A stretch of DNA of 64,000 nt from PLA3 sp964592235 (GTDB lineage: Bacteria > Planctomycetota > Phycisphaerae > UBA1845 > UTPLA1): NCBI GenBank assembly GCA_964592235.1, contig CAZQCF010000022.1, forward strand, positions 3,635 to 67,634, given 5' to 3'. Numbering within the stretch: position 1 is the first letter of the stretch; the number at the start of each line of letters is the position of its first letter. Position numbers and translations under genes: made by a program. Below the pieces are notes generated by a model that saw nothing but the letters and a program-made list of their open reading frames with translations, searched no databases and was not told where the DNA came from. This document shows positions 44,585 to 53,212 of this stretch, in pieces.

Positions 44585-45524
44585 CATCTGCCGGTGCGAA
44601 GAGCCGCTGGCCCCGCGCACCTGGTTCCGCATCGGCGGACCGGCCGAGTACTTTCTCCAACCGCGTACCGACGCGCAGCTCGCCACGATCATTCGGCGAT
44701 GCCACGAATCAGGCACCCCCCTGCGATTTCTCGGCCTCGGCGCGAACGTGCTCGTCAGCGACCGGGGCGTCCGCGGCGCTGTCGTGCACCTGGGCGACCC
44801 GCACTTCAGCGCAATGGAATTTGACGGTGATACGGCGCTGGTCGGCGCCGGCGCCGACATGACCAAGCTCGTTCTCACGGCCGTGCGAGGCGGCGCCGCC
44901 GGACTGGAACAGCTCGCCGGCATCCCCGGTTCGGTCGGCGGCGGCATCGCCATGAACTGCGGCGGTCGCTACGGCGACATCTCATCGGCCGTTCAAACCG
45001 TCACCGGCATCACACCGCGGGGCGAGATCGTCGAGCGCGCGGCAGCCGAGCTTGACTTTGGTTATCGCCATAGCTCGCTGGGGGACGACTGCGCCGTCCG
45101 CGTTCGATTCGCTCTTCGCCGCGAGGACCCAGCCGAATTGAACCGCCGGTTTCGCGAAATCTGGGACTATAAGAAGGCGACCCAGCCACCGCTGGGAGAC
45201 GCCAGCGTCGGCTGCATCTTCCGGAACCCGCCGGGCCAGTCAGCCGGACTGCTGATCGACCGGGCCGGGCTGAAAGGCGAGCAATTCGGCACCGCCTACG
45301 TCTCTGACCGCCACGCGAATTTCATCCTTTCCCGTGCGGGCGGACGGGCGGCTGACGTGCTGGCCCTGATCGGCCAAATTCGCCGACGGGTCCGCGACCA
45401 TGCTGGAATCATCCTGCAACCCGAAGTACGCATTTGGGCCGATGAAGAAGAGTACGAACAGGCCGATTGGAACCTGGCAGACCGATCCGCGGCTCTAGCG
45501 ACCGCGCCGGCTGCCGACGCCTGA
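44559..45524 (+). CDS. murB: UDP-N-acetylenolpyruvoylglucosamine reductase
   Basis: FAD-dependent reductase of about 321 residues that makes UDP-MurNAc. RTWFRIGGPAEYFLQP is the N-terminal FAD-domain motif, and AGLEQLAGIPGSVGGGIAMNCGGRYG is the FAD pyrophosphate-binding signature. VGCIFRNPPGQSAGLLIDRAGLKG supplies the catalytic Ser-equivalent region. The ATG at 44559 lies inside the murC end. Note that murC and murB are adjacent but murG and ftsW, often in the same cluster, are not present on either side. Confidence 0.94.
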   Translation: MTLFADLADICRCEEPLAPRTWFRIGGPAEYFLQPRTDAQLATIIRRCHESGTPLRFLGLGANVLVSDRGVRGAVVHLGDPHFSAMEFDGDTALVGAGADMTKLVLTAVRGGAAGLEQLAGIPGSVGGGIAMNCGGRYGDISSAVQTVTGITPRGEIVERAAAELDFGYRHSSLGDDCAVRVRFALRREDPAELNRRFREIWDYKKATQPPLGDASVGCIFRNPPGQSAGLLIDRAGLKGEQFGTAYVSDRHANFILSRAGGRAADVLALIGQIRRRVRDHAGIILQPEVRIWADEEEYEQADWNLADRSAALATAPAADA

Positions 45525-45569
45525 CCGCGAAGACACCGAGGCACGAAGCCCGACAAGGAGGTTAGCCCC

Positions 45570-46550
45570 GTGGCCATGACGCATACCCGGTTTGATGTGG
45601 AGCGAATCACGCGCGCCGCGTCCCGGCAGAAACTCGCCATCACCGTACTCTCCGGCGGCCCGTCGGGCGAGCGCGACATCAGCCTGCAAAGCGGGCAGGC
45701 GGTCGCCGCCGCCCTGCAATCGCAGGGGCACCATGTTCACATCGAAGATATCAACGCGGACAACCTCGGTGCCCTGGCTCGCGCCGTCGATTGCGTCTTC
45801 GTCGCGCTGCACGGCACGTTCGGGGAAGACGGTCAGGTGCAGGAGATTCTCGAACGTCGCAACATCGCCTACACCGGTTCGGGTCCGGCGGCCTGTGCGC
45901 TGGCCATGGACAAGGCCGCGGCCAAGGAATCATTCAAAGCAGCCGGCGTGCCGACCCCTCGCTATGTCGTCGCGACGGCAACCAATCTGCGCGAGGCGCT
46001 GGCGGCCTGGAGCTTGCCGGTCGTCGTGAAGCCGGTCAAGGAAGGCAGCAGCCTGCACTGCTACATCGTGCGAGAGTTCGATCAGCTTCGCCCGGCGGCG
46101 CAGCGCGTGATCGACGCCTATGGCAGCGCGCTCATCGAGGAGTTCATCCCCGGCAAGGAGATCACGGTCGGAATTCTTGGCGATCGCGCCCTGCCGCCGA
46201 TCGAGATTCGCACGCGGCGCGAGTTTTACGATTACAAGGCGAAGTACCTCGACGACGACACGCAGTACCTGTTCGACATCGACCTGCCGCCGGCGCTGCT
46301 GCAGCAGATCGCCGAGCAAAGCCTCGCGGCGCACAACGCCCTGGGCTGCCGTGATTTTTCGCGGCTCGACTGGCGCGTCGATCCCTCAACTAACAAGGCA
46401 TTCCTGCTCGAGGCCAACGTCGTGCCCGGCCTGACCACCCATTCGCTCGTGCCCAAGGCCGCGGCGCAGGTCGGCGTCTCCATGGCGCAGATGTGCCAGT
46501 TCCTGGTTGATGCGGCGATCAAGCGACGCTTTGCCAAGCCCAATGGGTAA
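45570..46550 (+). CDS. ddl: D-alanine--D-alanine ligase
   Basis: ATP-grasp ligase of 326 residues that makes D-Ala-D-Ala for peptidoglycan. ITVLSGGPSGERDISLQSGQ, FVALHGTFGEDGQVQEILE and YTGSGPAACALAMDKAAAKE are the N-terminal motifs; PVVVKPVKEGSSLHCYIV and FLLEANVVPGLTTHSLVPKAA carry ATP and Mg ligands. The start is a GTG at 45570 with AAGGAGG seven bases upstream; an ATG at 45576 is too distant from that site. Part of the mur cluster. Confidence 0.94.
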   Translation: MAMTHTRFDVERITRAASRQKLAITVLSGGPSGERDISLQSGQAVAAALQSQGHHVHIEDINADNLGALARAVDCVFVALHGTFGEDGQVQEILERRNIAYTGSGPAACALAMDKAAAKESFKAAGVPTPRYVVATATNLREALAAWSLPVVVKPVKEGSSLHCYIVREFDQLRPAAQRVIDAYGSALIEEFIPGKEITVGILGDRALPPIEIRTRREFYDYKAKYLDDDTQYLFDIDLPPALLQQIAEQSLAAHNALGCRDFSRLDWRVDPSTNKAFLLEANVVPGLTTHSLVPKAAAQVGVSMAQMCQFLVDAAIKRRFAKPNG

Positions 46551-46622
46551 CGACCGGATCGCTGTTTCGATCCGTTTGAGGTTTCTGGCTCCTGGTTGAC
46601 GGCCCTGTTTGAGGCGAACAAC

Positions 46623-47615
46623 GTGGCTCCGCGAAAAGCAAAGAAGGACACCTTTCTCCAGCGACTTGGTGCAGCCGTCGGCGAATGGCTGATACCGGTC
46701 AGCGGTTCGACTGATCGGCCCTGGCTTCGATACTCGGCGCGGGTCGCGGTCGTGCTGGCGATCGTCTTCGCCACGGGATGGGGCTTCGCAAAGATGGAGC
46801 AGCGCGTGGTGTCGCTCGAGCGCTACCAGCAGCCGCTCTACCTCGAATGGGAGCTGCTGCCCGACTGGTTGCAACTGCCCGACAACCGCCACATTCTGGA
46901 TACCCTCGCGCGAAGCGTGGATCTCGGTGAGCGCGATCGCCAGCTCGACAGCGAACTGGCGTCACGCATCGGGACGGCCCTGACCCGGCCATCCATCGGC
47001 TGGGTGCGCGAAGTCGAGCGGGTCCGCGTTCGCAGTGACGGCATCGTCACCGTGCGCTGCCAGTTCCGCCGCCCCGCCGCGTGGGTGCGCTACGGCAAGT
47101 CATGCTACCTCGTGGATGAACAGCGCGTACGCCTGCCCGGCCGCTATCAAATCAGCGACAGCAAGGGCAGTGGGCTGATCACCGTGCTGGGCACACGCAC
47201 GGCGCCGCCCGCCGTCGGACACGTCTGGGACGGCGCGGACCTTTCAGCCGGCGTCCTGCTGGTTGAGCTGCTCAAAGACCGCCCATTTCGTCATCAGGTC
47301 ACCGCGGTTTATGTTGATAACTACAACGGTCGAGACGACGCGGCGAAACCCTACATCGAACTGGCAACCGATCGCAAGGACTCGCGCGTCTGGTGGGGCC
47401 GCCCGCCGAACGAAGAATTCGGCCGCGAGCCGACGGCGACGCAGAAGATCACGCTGCTGGAATCGCTCTATCGCCAGTGGGGCCGCATCGACATGAACCG
47501 GCCTTACGTAAGCGTCACGACGTGGCCCGACCGCGTCGCCATGCCCAAACCAATGTCCGCGGTCGACACGTCGCAATCCAGCCGCGGCCCGGGCATTCGC
47601 CTGCTCCGCGGGTAA
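46623..47615 (+). CDS. FtsQ/DivIB-like divisome protein (tentative)
   Basis: Single-pass membrane protein of about 330 residues. A short basic cytoplasmic N-terminus is followed by a membrane segment (RVAVVLAIVFATGWGFAKM) near residue 45 and an extracytoplasmic region. The segment IGWVREVERVRVRSDGIVTVRCQFRRPAAWV, then YLVDEQRVRLP, resembles the POTRA-beta junction of FtsQ (the P-A-x and DxxG/V part). Position after ddl is the usual ftsQ place in dcw clusters. The start is taken as GTG 46623 with GAGG upstream; a TTG at 46596 is the alternative. No ftsA or ftsZ follows. Confidence 0.62.
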   Translation: MAPRKAKKDTFLQRLGAAVGEWLIPVSGSTDRPWLRYSARVAVVLAIVFATGWGFAKMEQRVVSLERYQQPLYLEWELLPDWLQLPDNRHILDTLARSVDLGERDRQLDSELASRIGTALTRPSIGWVREVERVRVRSDGIVTVRCQFRRPAAWVRYGKSCYLVDEQRVRLPGRYQISDSKGSGLITVLGTRTAPPAVGHVWDGADLSAGVLLVELLKDRPFRHQVTAVYVDNYNGRDDAAKPYIELATDRKDSRVWWGRPPNEEFGREPTATQKITLLESLYRQWGRIDMNRPYVSVTTWPDRVAMPKPMSAVDTSQSSRGPGIRLLRG

Positions 47616-47723
47616 CACAGGACCGTCGCCGTGCGTGACGAATCGAGTCGTCGTCCGTTCTCCAAGGTTGGAACATGACGGAATTCGCCGTATGCTGTGC
47701 GCGTTCGGGGCGGCGACCCCGGC

Positions 47724-48611
47724 ATGAGAATTCGGAGCATGACGCTGAACTTCCCTATCGCATCCATCGCCCTGACCGACCCGACCTGGCTTAAGACGTT
47801 CCAGGAGTTGCTCAAGTATTATCTGCCGCCTTTTGACCAGAATTCCCCCGCGCTGAACGTCGGCAGCCTCGTGGCGATTGTGACGGGCGTCTTCCTGGTC
47901 TTTCGTTGCGCCCGGTACGAGCGCGGCGTCGTTTGCGTCTTTGCTTTGTTCGCCGGAGCCTGGGCCGGCTATCGCGTATCGCTTCTAGCCAATACGCCGG
48001 GGCCGATCTCCGCCGCCCTCGGCGCGGTGGTACTGGCCGCCATCGCGTATCGAACCTATCGCTGGTGGTTGGCGGCCGGTTCGGTCCTCGTGTTGTTCTC
48101 GATCGCTACGTTGTTTCAGCTCGGCCGCGGGGACCTTCAGCGCTATCTGCCGGCTTCGGGGAACGGTGGCTCCGCTTCTGCCAACGCCGTGCAGCTTAGC
48201 TCGCCAGACGAACAGGAGCGCAACCTGTACCCCGCGGCGCAAGATCAACTGGCGCGCATCAGGGAACGTATCTGGGCCGAGTTGAGCGGCCTCGGTCCGC
48301 GGGGTTGGTTGCTCCCCGCGCTGGCGGCGATTGTGGGTGGCGTCCTCGCCTTCTGGGCGTTGAAGACATTTGCCGTCATTTGGATCGGGCTGGTCGGGGC
48401 CGCGATGGCCGTACTGGGCCTATCGACGTTTGTCGGTGCGCATTGGCCGGGCGTTCGAGATCGCTTTATTAACCAGCCGCAGATCGTCGCGTACAGCGTT
48501 CTGGGACTGTGGCTGCTGGGTCTGGTGCTCCAGGCGAAAGAAGCGCGCTTCCCCAAGCGAAAACCCGCGCCCGCAGGCGGCGGCGAAAAGCCCGCTCCCC
48601 GCCCGGCGTAA
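47724..48611 (+). CDS. Polytopic membrane protein of unknown function
   Basis: Protein of about 295 residues. Around six to seven hydrophobic segments are visible (NVGSLVAIVTGVFLVFRCA, VVCVFALFAGAWAGY, AAGSVLVLFSIATLF, WLLPALAAIVGGVLAFWAL, IWIGLVGAAMAVLGL, YSVLGLWLLGLVLQA), with a polar loop of about 60 residues in the middle and a basic Pro-rich C-terminus. It could belong to a TMEM198-like or DUF4203-like group, but the match is not firm. It follows the FtsQ-like gene by about 108 bases and is convergent with dnaE. Confidence 0.65.
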   Translation: MRIRSMTLNFPIASIALTDPTWLKTFQELLKYYLPPFDQNSPALNVGSLVAIVTGVFLVFRCARYERGVVCVFALFAGAWAGYRVSLLANTPGPISAALGAVVLAAIAYRTYRWWLAAGSVLVLFSIATLFQLGRGDLQRYLPASGNGGSASANAVQLSSPDEQERNLYPAAQDQLARIRERIWAELSGLGPRGWLLPALAAIVGGVLAFWALKTFAVIWIGLVGAAMAVLGLSTFVGAHWPGVRDRFINQPQIVAYSVLGLWLLGLVLQAKEARFPKRKPAPAGGGEKPAPRPA

Positions 48612-48635
48612 AGCCCGCCTCAACACCCCGCCGTG

Positions 48636-51600
48636 TCAAGCCTCCAGCGCCGCCTCATCGTCACTTAGCAGCGATTCACTCTCCGGCGCTTCGGCCGCTG
48701 CATGGCGTTCTGCGTCAGGCGATGATCGAGCAGGCTCCCGGTGCCGCCGGCCAAGAACATCCACGACGCATCCGGTCAGCGACTCTACGGACGACACAAA
48801 CGCCGGCGTCGGCAGCACCGACATGTCCGCCCCACAGCGCACCATCGCTGTGATCGCCGAGGAAGACCGCAACTCAAGAAACAACGGCACCGCCCCGCGG
48901 TGCTTCCGGCAAACGTCGCGCAATTGCCCCAGCAGCGACCGGTCCTCTGCTCGACTCCCCAGTCGCACGATGACCGACTCGGCCAGTTTGTGCGGCGCTT
49001 CCTCGAGGGAAAGGATTTCCGAGACTTTCACGTTCGGCGTCTCGCGGCGCTTGTCGATTCGACCGCGCAGAAAAACCAGTTTGTCCGGCGCGATCAGGTC
49101 GCGATGACGCTCCAGTTCTTCACCATAGACCACCGCCTCGATTGAACCGCTTAGATCCTCGAAGGCCAGCACCGCCAGCTTCGACCCGGCGTTGCGCCCG
49201 TTGCGCGTCACCGTGAACCGCAGCCGGCTGATCATGCCGCCCAGCACGACCTCCGCGCCGTCCTGCAGGCTTGGGATGTGCGCGATGTCCGCCGTCGAGA
49301 AGCTGCGCAAGTCCGCCGCACGCTGCGCCAGCGGATGGCTCGTCACGTAGAAGCCCAGCACGCTTTTCTCGTGCGCGAGCATCTCCGCTTCCGACCACTC
49401 CGCCGTGGACAGCGCCGGTCGCGGCGCGGCGGATGACGAGTCGGGCGAGAACGAACCAAACATCGTCATCTGCCCGCTGGCACGATCGCGCTGCGCCTCG
49501 GCACCGACCTGCATGGCCTTATCGAGCGACTCCACCAGCGCTTTGCGCATGGCACCGGTCGTGTCAAACGCGCCGGCCTTGATCAGCGCTTCGATCACGC
49601 CGCGATTCACGCACGTCAAATCCACGCACTCGCAAAAGTCATAGATACTCTCGAACCGGCCGCCCTTCTCCCGTGCGGTGACCACCGCCTGCACCGCCTT
49701 CACGCCGACGCCCTTGATGGCCGCGAGGCCGAAGCGCAGGCATTCGGCGCTTTCGCCGGTCGCCTTCAGCGGCGTGAAATCCGCGTGGCTGCTGTTGATG
49801 TCCGGCGGTTTCACGTCGATGCCAAGACGACGACACTCGTCGATGTACTCCACCACCTTGTCGGTGTCGCCCATTTCATACGTCAGCAGGGCCGCCATGA
49901 ACTCCAGCGGGTAGTACGTCTTCACGAAAGCGGTCTGAAACGCCACCAGCGCATAGCCCGTCGAGTGCGCCTTGTTGAACGCATACTCGCCGAACGGGAG
50001 AATATCGTTGAAAATCTTCTCCGCCGCCTGGCGCGACACGCCGTGCGCCGTCGCCCCCGCGATGAACGGCTCGCGCTCCGCCTCGATCATCGACGTCTTC
50101 TTCTTGCTGATCGCCTTGGCGAGGCGAAACGCACGCTTCCGCTCGATCTGACCGAGCTGGTTCACCAGCCGGGCCACCTGCTCCTGGTACACGATGATGC
50201 CGTACGTCTCGGCCAGCACCTCGTCCATGATCGGATGCGGGCTGGACCAGCGTTCGCCGTGCTTCCGCGAAACGTATTGCTCGATGTACTTCATCGGGCC
50301 GGGGCGATAGAGCGCGTTGGCGGCGATCAGGTCCTCGATCCGATTGGGCCGCATCTTCATCAGCACGTCGCGCATCCCGCCGGACTCAAACTGGAACACG
50401 CCGCGCGTATGACCCTGCGCGAACAACTCATAGACCCGTGCATCCTTCAAATTCAAATTGCCCAGATCGATCGTCACGCCATGATTCTGCTCCACCAACT
50501 TGCAGGCCAGCGTCAGCACGCTCAAGGTCCGAAGGCCGAGGAAGTCCATCTTCAACAGGCCCACGGCCTCGACCGTCGGCCCCTCGAACTGCGTCATCAC
50601 CGCGTCAGTCTTCGTGTCCTTGTACAACGGCAACAGTCGATCCAGCGGCTCATCGGCGATCACCACACCGGCCGCGTGCACCGACGGATGTCGTGCGAGG
50701 CCCTCGATTCGCCGGCCGATGTCGATCACCTTCCGCAGCGTCGGATCGGAATCGTACAACTTGCGAAGTTCCGGCTCCTGGGCCAGCGCCTTGTCGAGGG
50801 TCATCTTCAATTCTTCGGGCACCAGCTTGGCGACGCGATCCGCCTCCGAGAGCGGCACGCCCAGCACACGGCAGACGTCGCGGATCGCCGCTCGCGCCTT
50901 AAGCGTGCCAAAGGTGATGATCTGCGCGACGTGGCCGTACTTTTCCCGCACGTAGCGGATGACCTCGTCCCGGCCATCCTGGCAGATATCAATATCAATG
51001 TCAGGCATGTCGTCGCGGTCCGGGTCCATGAACCGCTCGAAATACAGGCCGTACCGCAGCGGGTCGGGTTGCGACAGATACAGGCAATACGCGACCACCG
51101 ACGAACAACCGCTGCCGCGCGCCCCGCACGGAATGCCCCGGCCGCGCGCGTAGTGCACGAAATCCCAGCAGATCAGAAAATAACTGGAGAACCCCTTGCT
51201 TTGAATGACGTTCAGCTCATAGTCGATGCGTTCGCGCAGCTCGTCGCTGATTTCGCCGTATCGCTCGGCTGCACCTTCGTACACGTGACGGCGCAGGCAA
51301 TCCTCCGCCGGCTCAGCGTCGGGCGGGCGATAGACCGGCGTGTGGCGCGTCTTAAAATCCAACTCGACATTACAGCGCTCGGCGATGGCAACGGTGTTTG
51401 ACATCGCCTCCGGCACGTTCGGAAACAGCGATGCCATGTCCGCTGGCGATTTCAGGAAGAACTGATCCGACGGGAACTTGAACCGATTGGTGTCGGCCTG
51501 CAGCGCCCGCGTCGCGATGCAGCACAGTACGTCGTGCGCCTCAACGTCCTCATGCCGCAGGTAATGAACGTCGTTCGTGACGATCAGCCCCACACCCTTG

Positions 51601-52238
51601 CGGTTCGCGATGTCGATCAACTCGGGATTGATCAGTCGCTGGTCATCAATGCCGTGGTCCTGTAGCTCGATGAAAAACCGCTCCGGTCCGAAGACGCGCA
51701 GGTACCAGTCGGCGATCTGCTCGGCCGCGGCGCGATCCCGCGCGATCAGCATCTGCGGAATCTCCGCTCCCAGGCACGTGCTCGTGCAGATCAATCCCTC
51801 GCTGTGTGCTTCAAGCGTCTCGCGGTCGATCCGCGGTTTGTAATAAAACCCCTCGGTGTACCCGAGCGACGCCAGCCGCAGCAGGTTGCGATAACCCGTG
51901 TTGTTCATCGCCAGCAGCAGCAAGTGATAGTTCGGGTCGCGACCATCGGACGAGGATTTGTCCAGGCGACTGCCCGGCGCGATGTACGCCTCCATGCCAA
52001 GGATGGGCTTCACGCCTGCGGCCACGGCTGTCTTATAGAACTCGACCACGCCGAACATGTTCCCGTGATCCGTGATCGCGACGGACGACATGCCGAGGCG
52101 CTTCGTCTGGTCGATCAGCTCATTGATGCGATTGGCGCCATCGAGCAGGCTGTAATGCGTATGGACGTGCAGGTGCGCGAAGGGCACGGCGATGGGCTGG
52201 GCGGACGCCGCGCCGTTGCTGGGACCATCCGTGGACAT
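48636..52238 (-). CDS. dnaE: DNA polymerase III alpha subunit
   Basis: Replicative polymerase of about 1200 residues. The PHP domain starts HLHVHTHYSLLDGANRI and contains AITDHGNMFGVVEFYK; the polymerase core has ARGSGCSSVVAYCLYL and the catalytic acidic motif DMPDIDIDICQDGRDEV; the helix-hairpin-helix and OB domains follow, with GMISRLRFTVTRNGRNAGSKLAVLAFEDLSG near 1010. Length and domain order fit DnaE1. The ATG at 52238 (MSTDGPS) is preferred over an upstream TTG. No intein or other insertion is visible. Confidence 0.96.
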   Translation of the reverse strand: MSTDGPSNGAASAQPIAVPFAHLHVHTHYSLLDGANRINELIDQTKRLGMSSVAITDHGNMFGVVEFYKTAVAAGVKPILGMEAYIAPGSRLDKSSSDGRDPNYHLLLLAMNNTGYRNLLRLASLGYTEGFYYKPRIDRETLEAHSEGLICTSTCLGAEIPQMLIARDRAAAEQIADWYLRVFGPERFFIELQDHGIDDQRLINPELIDIANRKGVGLIVTNDVHYLRHEDVEAHDVLCCIATRALQADTNRFKFPSDQFFLKSPADMASLFPNVPEAMSNTVAIAERCNVELDFKTRHTPVYRPPDAEPAEDCLRRHVYEGAAERYGEISDELRERIDYELNVIQSKGFSSYFLICWDFVHYARGRGIPCGARGSGCSSVVAYCLYLSQPDPLRYGLYFERFMDPDRDDMPDIDIDICQDGRDEVIRYVREKYGHVAQIITFGTLKARAAIRDVCRVLGVPLSEADRVAKLVPEELKMTLDKALAQEPELRKLYDSDPTLRKVIDIGRRIEGLARHPSVHAAGVVIADEPLDRLLPLYKDTKTDAVMTQFEGPTVEAVGLLKMDFLGLRTLSVLTLACKLVEQNHGVTIDLGNLNLKDARVYELFAQGHTRGVFQFESGGMRDVLMKMRPNRIEDLIAANALYRPGPMKYIEQYVSRKHGERWSSPHPIMDEVLAETYGIIVYQEQVARLVNQLGQIERKRAFRLAKAISKKKTSMIEAEREPFIAGATAHGVSRQAAEKIFNDILPFGEYAFNKAHSTGYALVAFQTAFVKTYYPLEFMAALLTYEMGDTDKVVEYIDECRRLGIDVKPPDINSSHADFTPLKATGESAECLRFGLAAIKGVGVKAVQAVVTAREKGGRFESIYDFCECVDLTCVNRGVIEALIKAGAFDTTGAMRKALVESLDKAMQVGAEAQRDRASGQMTMFGSFSPDSSSAAPRPALSTAEWSEAEMLAHEKSVLGFYVTSHPLAQRAADLRSFSTADIAHIPSLQDGAEVVLGGMISRLRFTVTRNGRNAGSKLAVLAFEDLSGSIEAVVYGEELERHRDLIAPDKLVFLRGRIDKRRETPNVKVSEILSLEEAPHKLAESVIVRLGSRAEDRSLLGQLRDVCRKHRGAVPLFLELRSSSAITAMVRCGADMSVLPTPAFVSSVESLTGCVVDVLGRRHREPARSSPDAERHAAAEAPESESLLSDDEAALEA

Positions 52239-52353
52239 GGGCAATGCTGCTTTCGGGCGAATCGTTCAACGAGTCAACTGGCGATGGCCCGTATCCTATG
52301 CACGGCGCGCGGCAATGCCAAGCGGTGCCGGACCGGCTGTGAAAATACTTTTG

Positions 52354-52866
52354 TCAATTCCTGGAGCCGTCGATCACGCGACTGGCCACCACGCGCGGCG
52401 CGTCGGCAGAACTCGTCCCCGGTTGCCCCACGCCAGCCCCACACGTTTGTGAAGTCATCTCCCCCTCACGCGATTGAACCGTACGAATCGTGAAATGCGC
52501 GACCGCCGTTCGCCTTGTGAAGTACCTCCGTAGCGCGCCGCGGAACAAGCGCCGCGTCACCGGAATCAACAGGAAGACCCCAAGCAGATCCGTCAAAAAT
52601 CCCGGCGTTACAAGCAAAGCCGCCGCCAACAGGATCAAGGCCCCGTCCGCCAAGTCGTCGCCCGGCATCCGCCCGTCTGCCAGTTCGCCCTGAATCCGCG
52701 CCAGCGTTCGCAGGCCCTGCCAGCGAGCCAAGGCCGCCCCGGCAAACCCCGTCGCGAGCACAATCCCCACGGTCGGCCAGAAGCCAAGCACGCCGCCGAT
52801 GCGGAGCAACAGGACAAGGTCAGCCAGCGGCAACCCAATGAACAAGATGAAAAGCCAACCCAGCAA
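52354..52866 (-). CDS. fxsA: FxsA-family membrane protein
   Basis: Protein of about 170 residues with FxsA layout: an N-terminal segment (LFILFIGLPLADLVLLLRIG), TVGIVLATGFAGAALARWQGLRTL, the GDDLADGALILLAAALLVTPGFLTDLLGVFLLIP core, and RRLFRGALRRYF. The C-terminus is a longer polar tail. Members are inner-membrane proteins, one of which relieves F-plasmid PifA exclusion when overproduced in E. coli. The start is a TTG at 52866 with GGAGG seven bases upstream. It lies 115 bases upstream of dnaE on the same strand. Confidence 0.88.
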   Translation of the reverse strand: MLGWLFILFIGLPLADLVLLLRIGGVLGFWPTVGIVLATGFAGAALARWQGLRTLARIQGELADGRMPGDDLADGALILLAAALLVTPGFLTDLLGVFLLIPVTRRLFRGALRRYFTRRTAVAHFTIRTVQSREGEMTSQTCGAGVGQPGTSSADAPRVVASRVIDGSRN

Positions 52867-53212
52867 TTCCGAACCTCCAGGCTGGCACGACGCGCCAACC
52901 TTATGTTTTCCATAATGTTAGAAGCCAGAAAACCCGAATCCCGATGCGGCTCGCGGGACCGGCGGCGTTTCCGTCAGCCCCTTGAAGGGTAGTCCCAGCG
53001 AACCAATCAAACAACCATGCACCGACGCTCCTTCTCGGTCGGTTCCTTCGCACGGCGAACCGCTCTTGCCGCCGACAATACTGGTATGGCCCAATTCCCC
53101 GTCTGGCAGCATTGAAATCGCGTGCAGGTCATTTGATGCACTTCGTTCGGCGGTTATATTTCGGCCACGCGGCGCAGGCCATGCCGACGCCGCACCTTGC
53201 ACAAGGGGCAGG

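Noticed and set aside
49785..51401. 538-codon open frame on the plus strand
   Set aside because: Antisense to dnaE, which has continuous family motifs over its full length.
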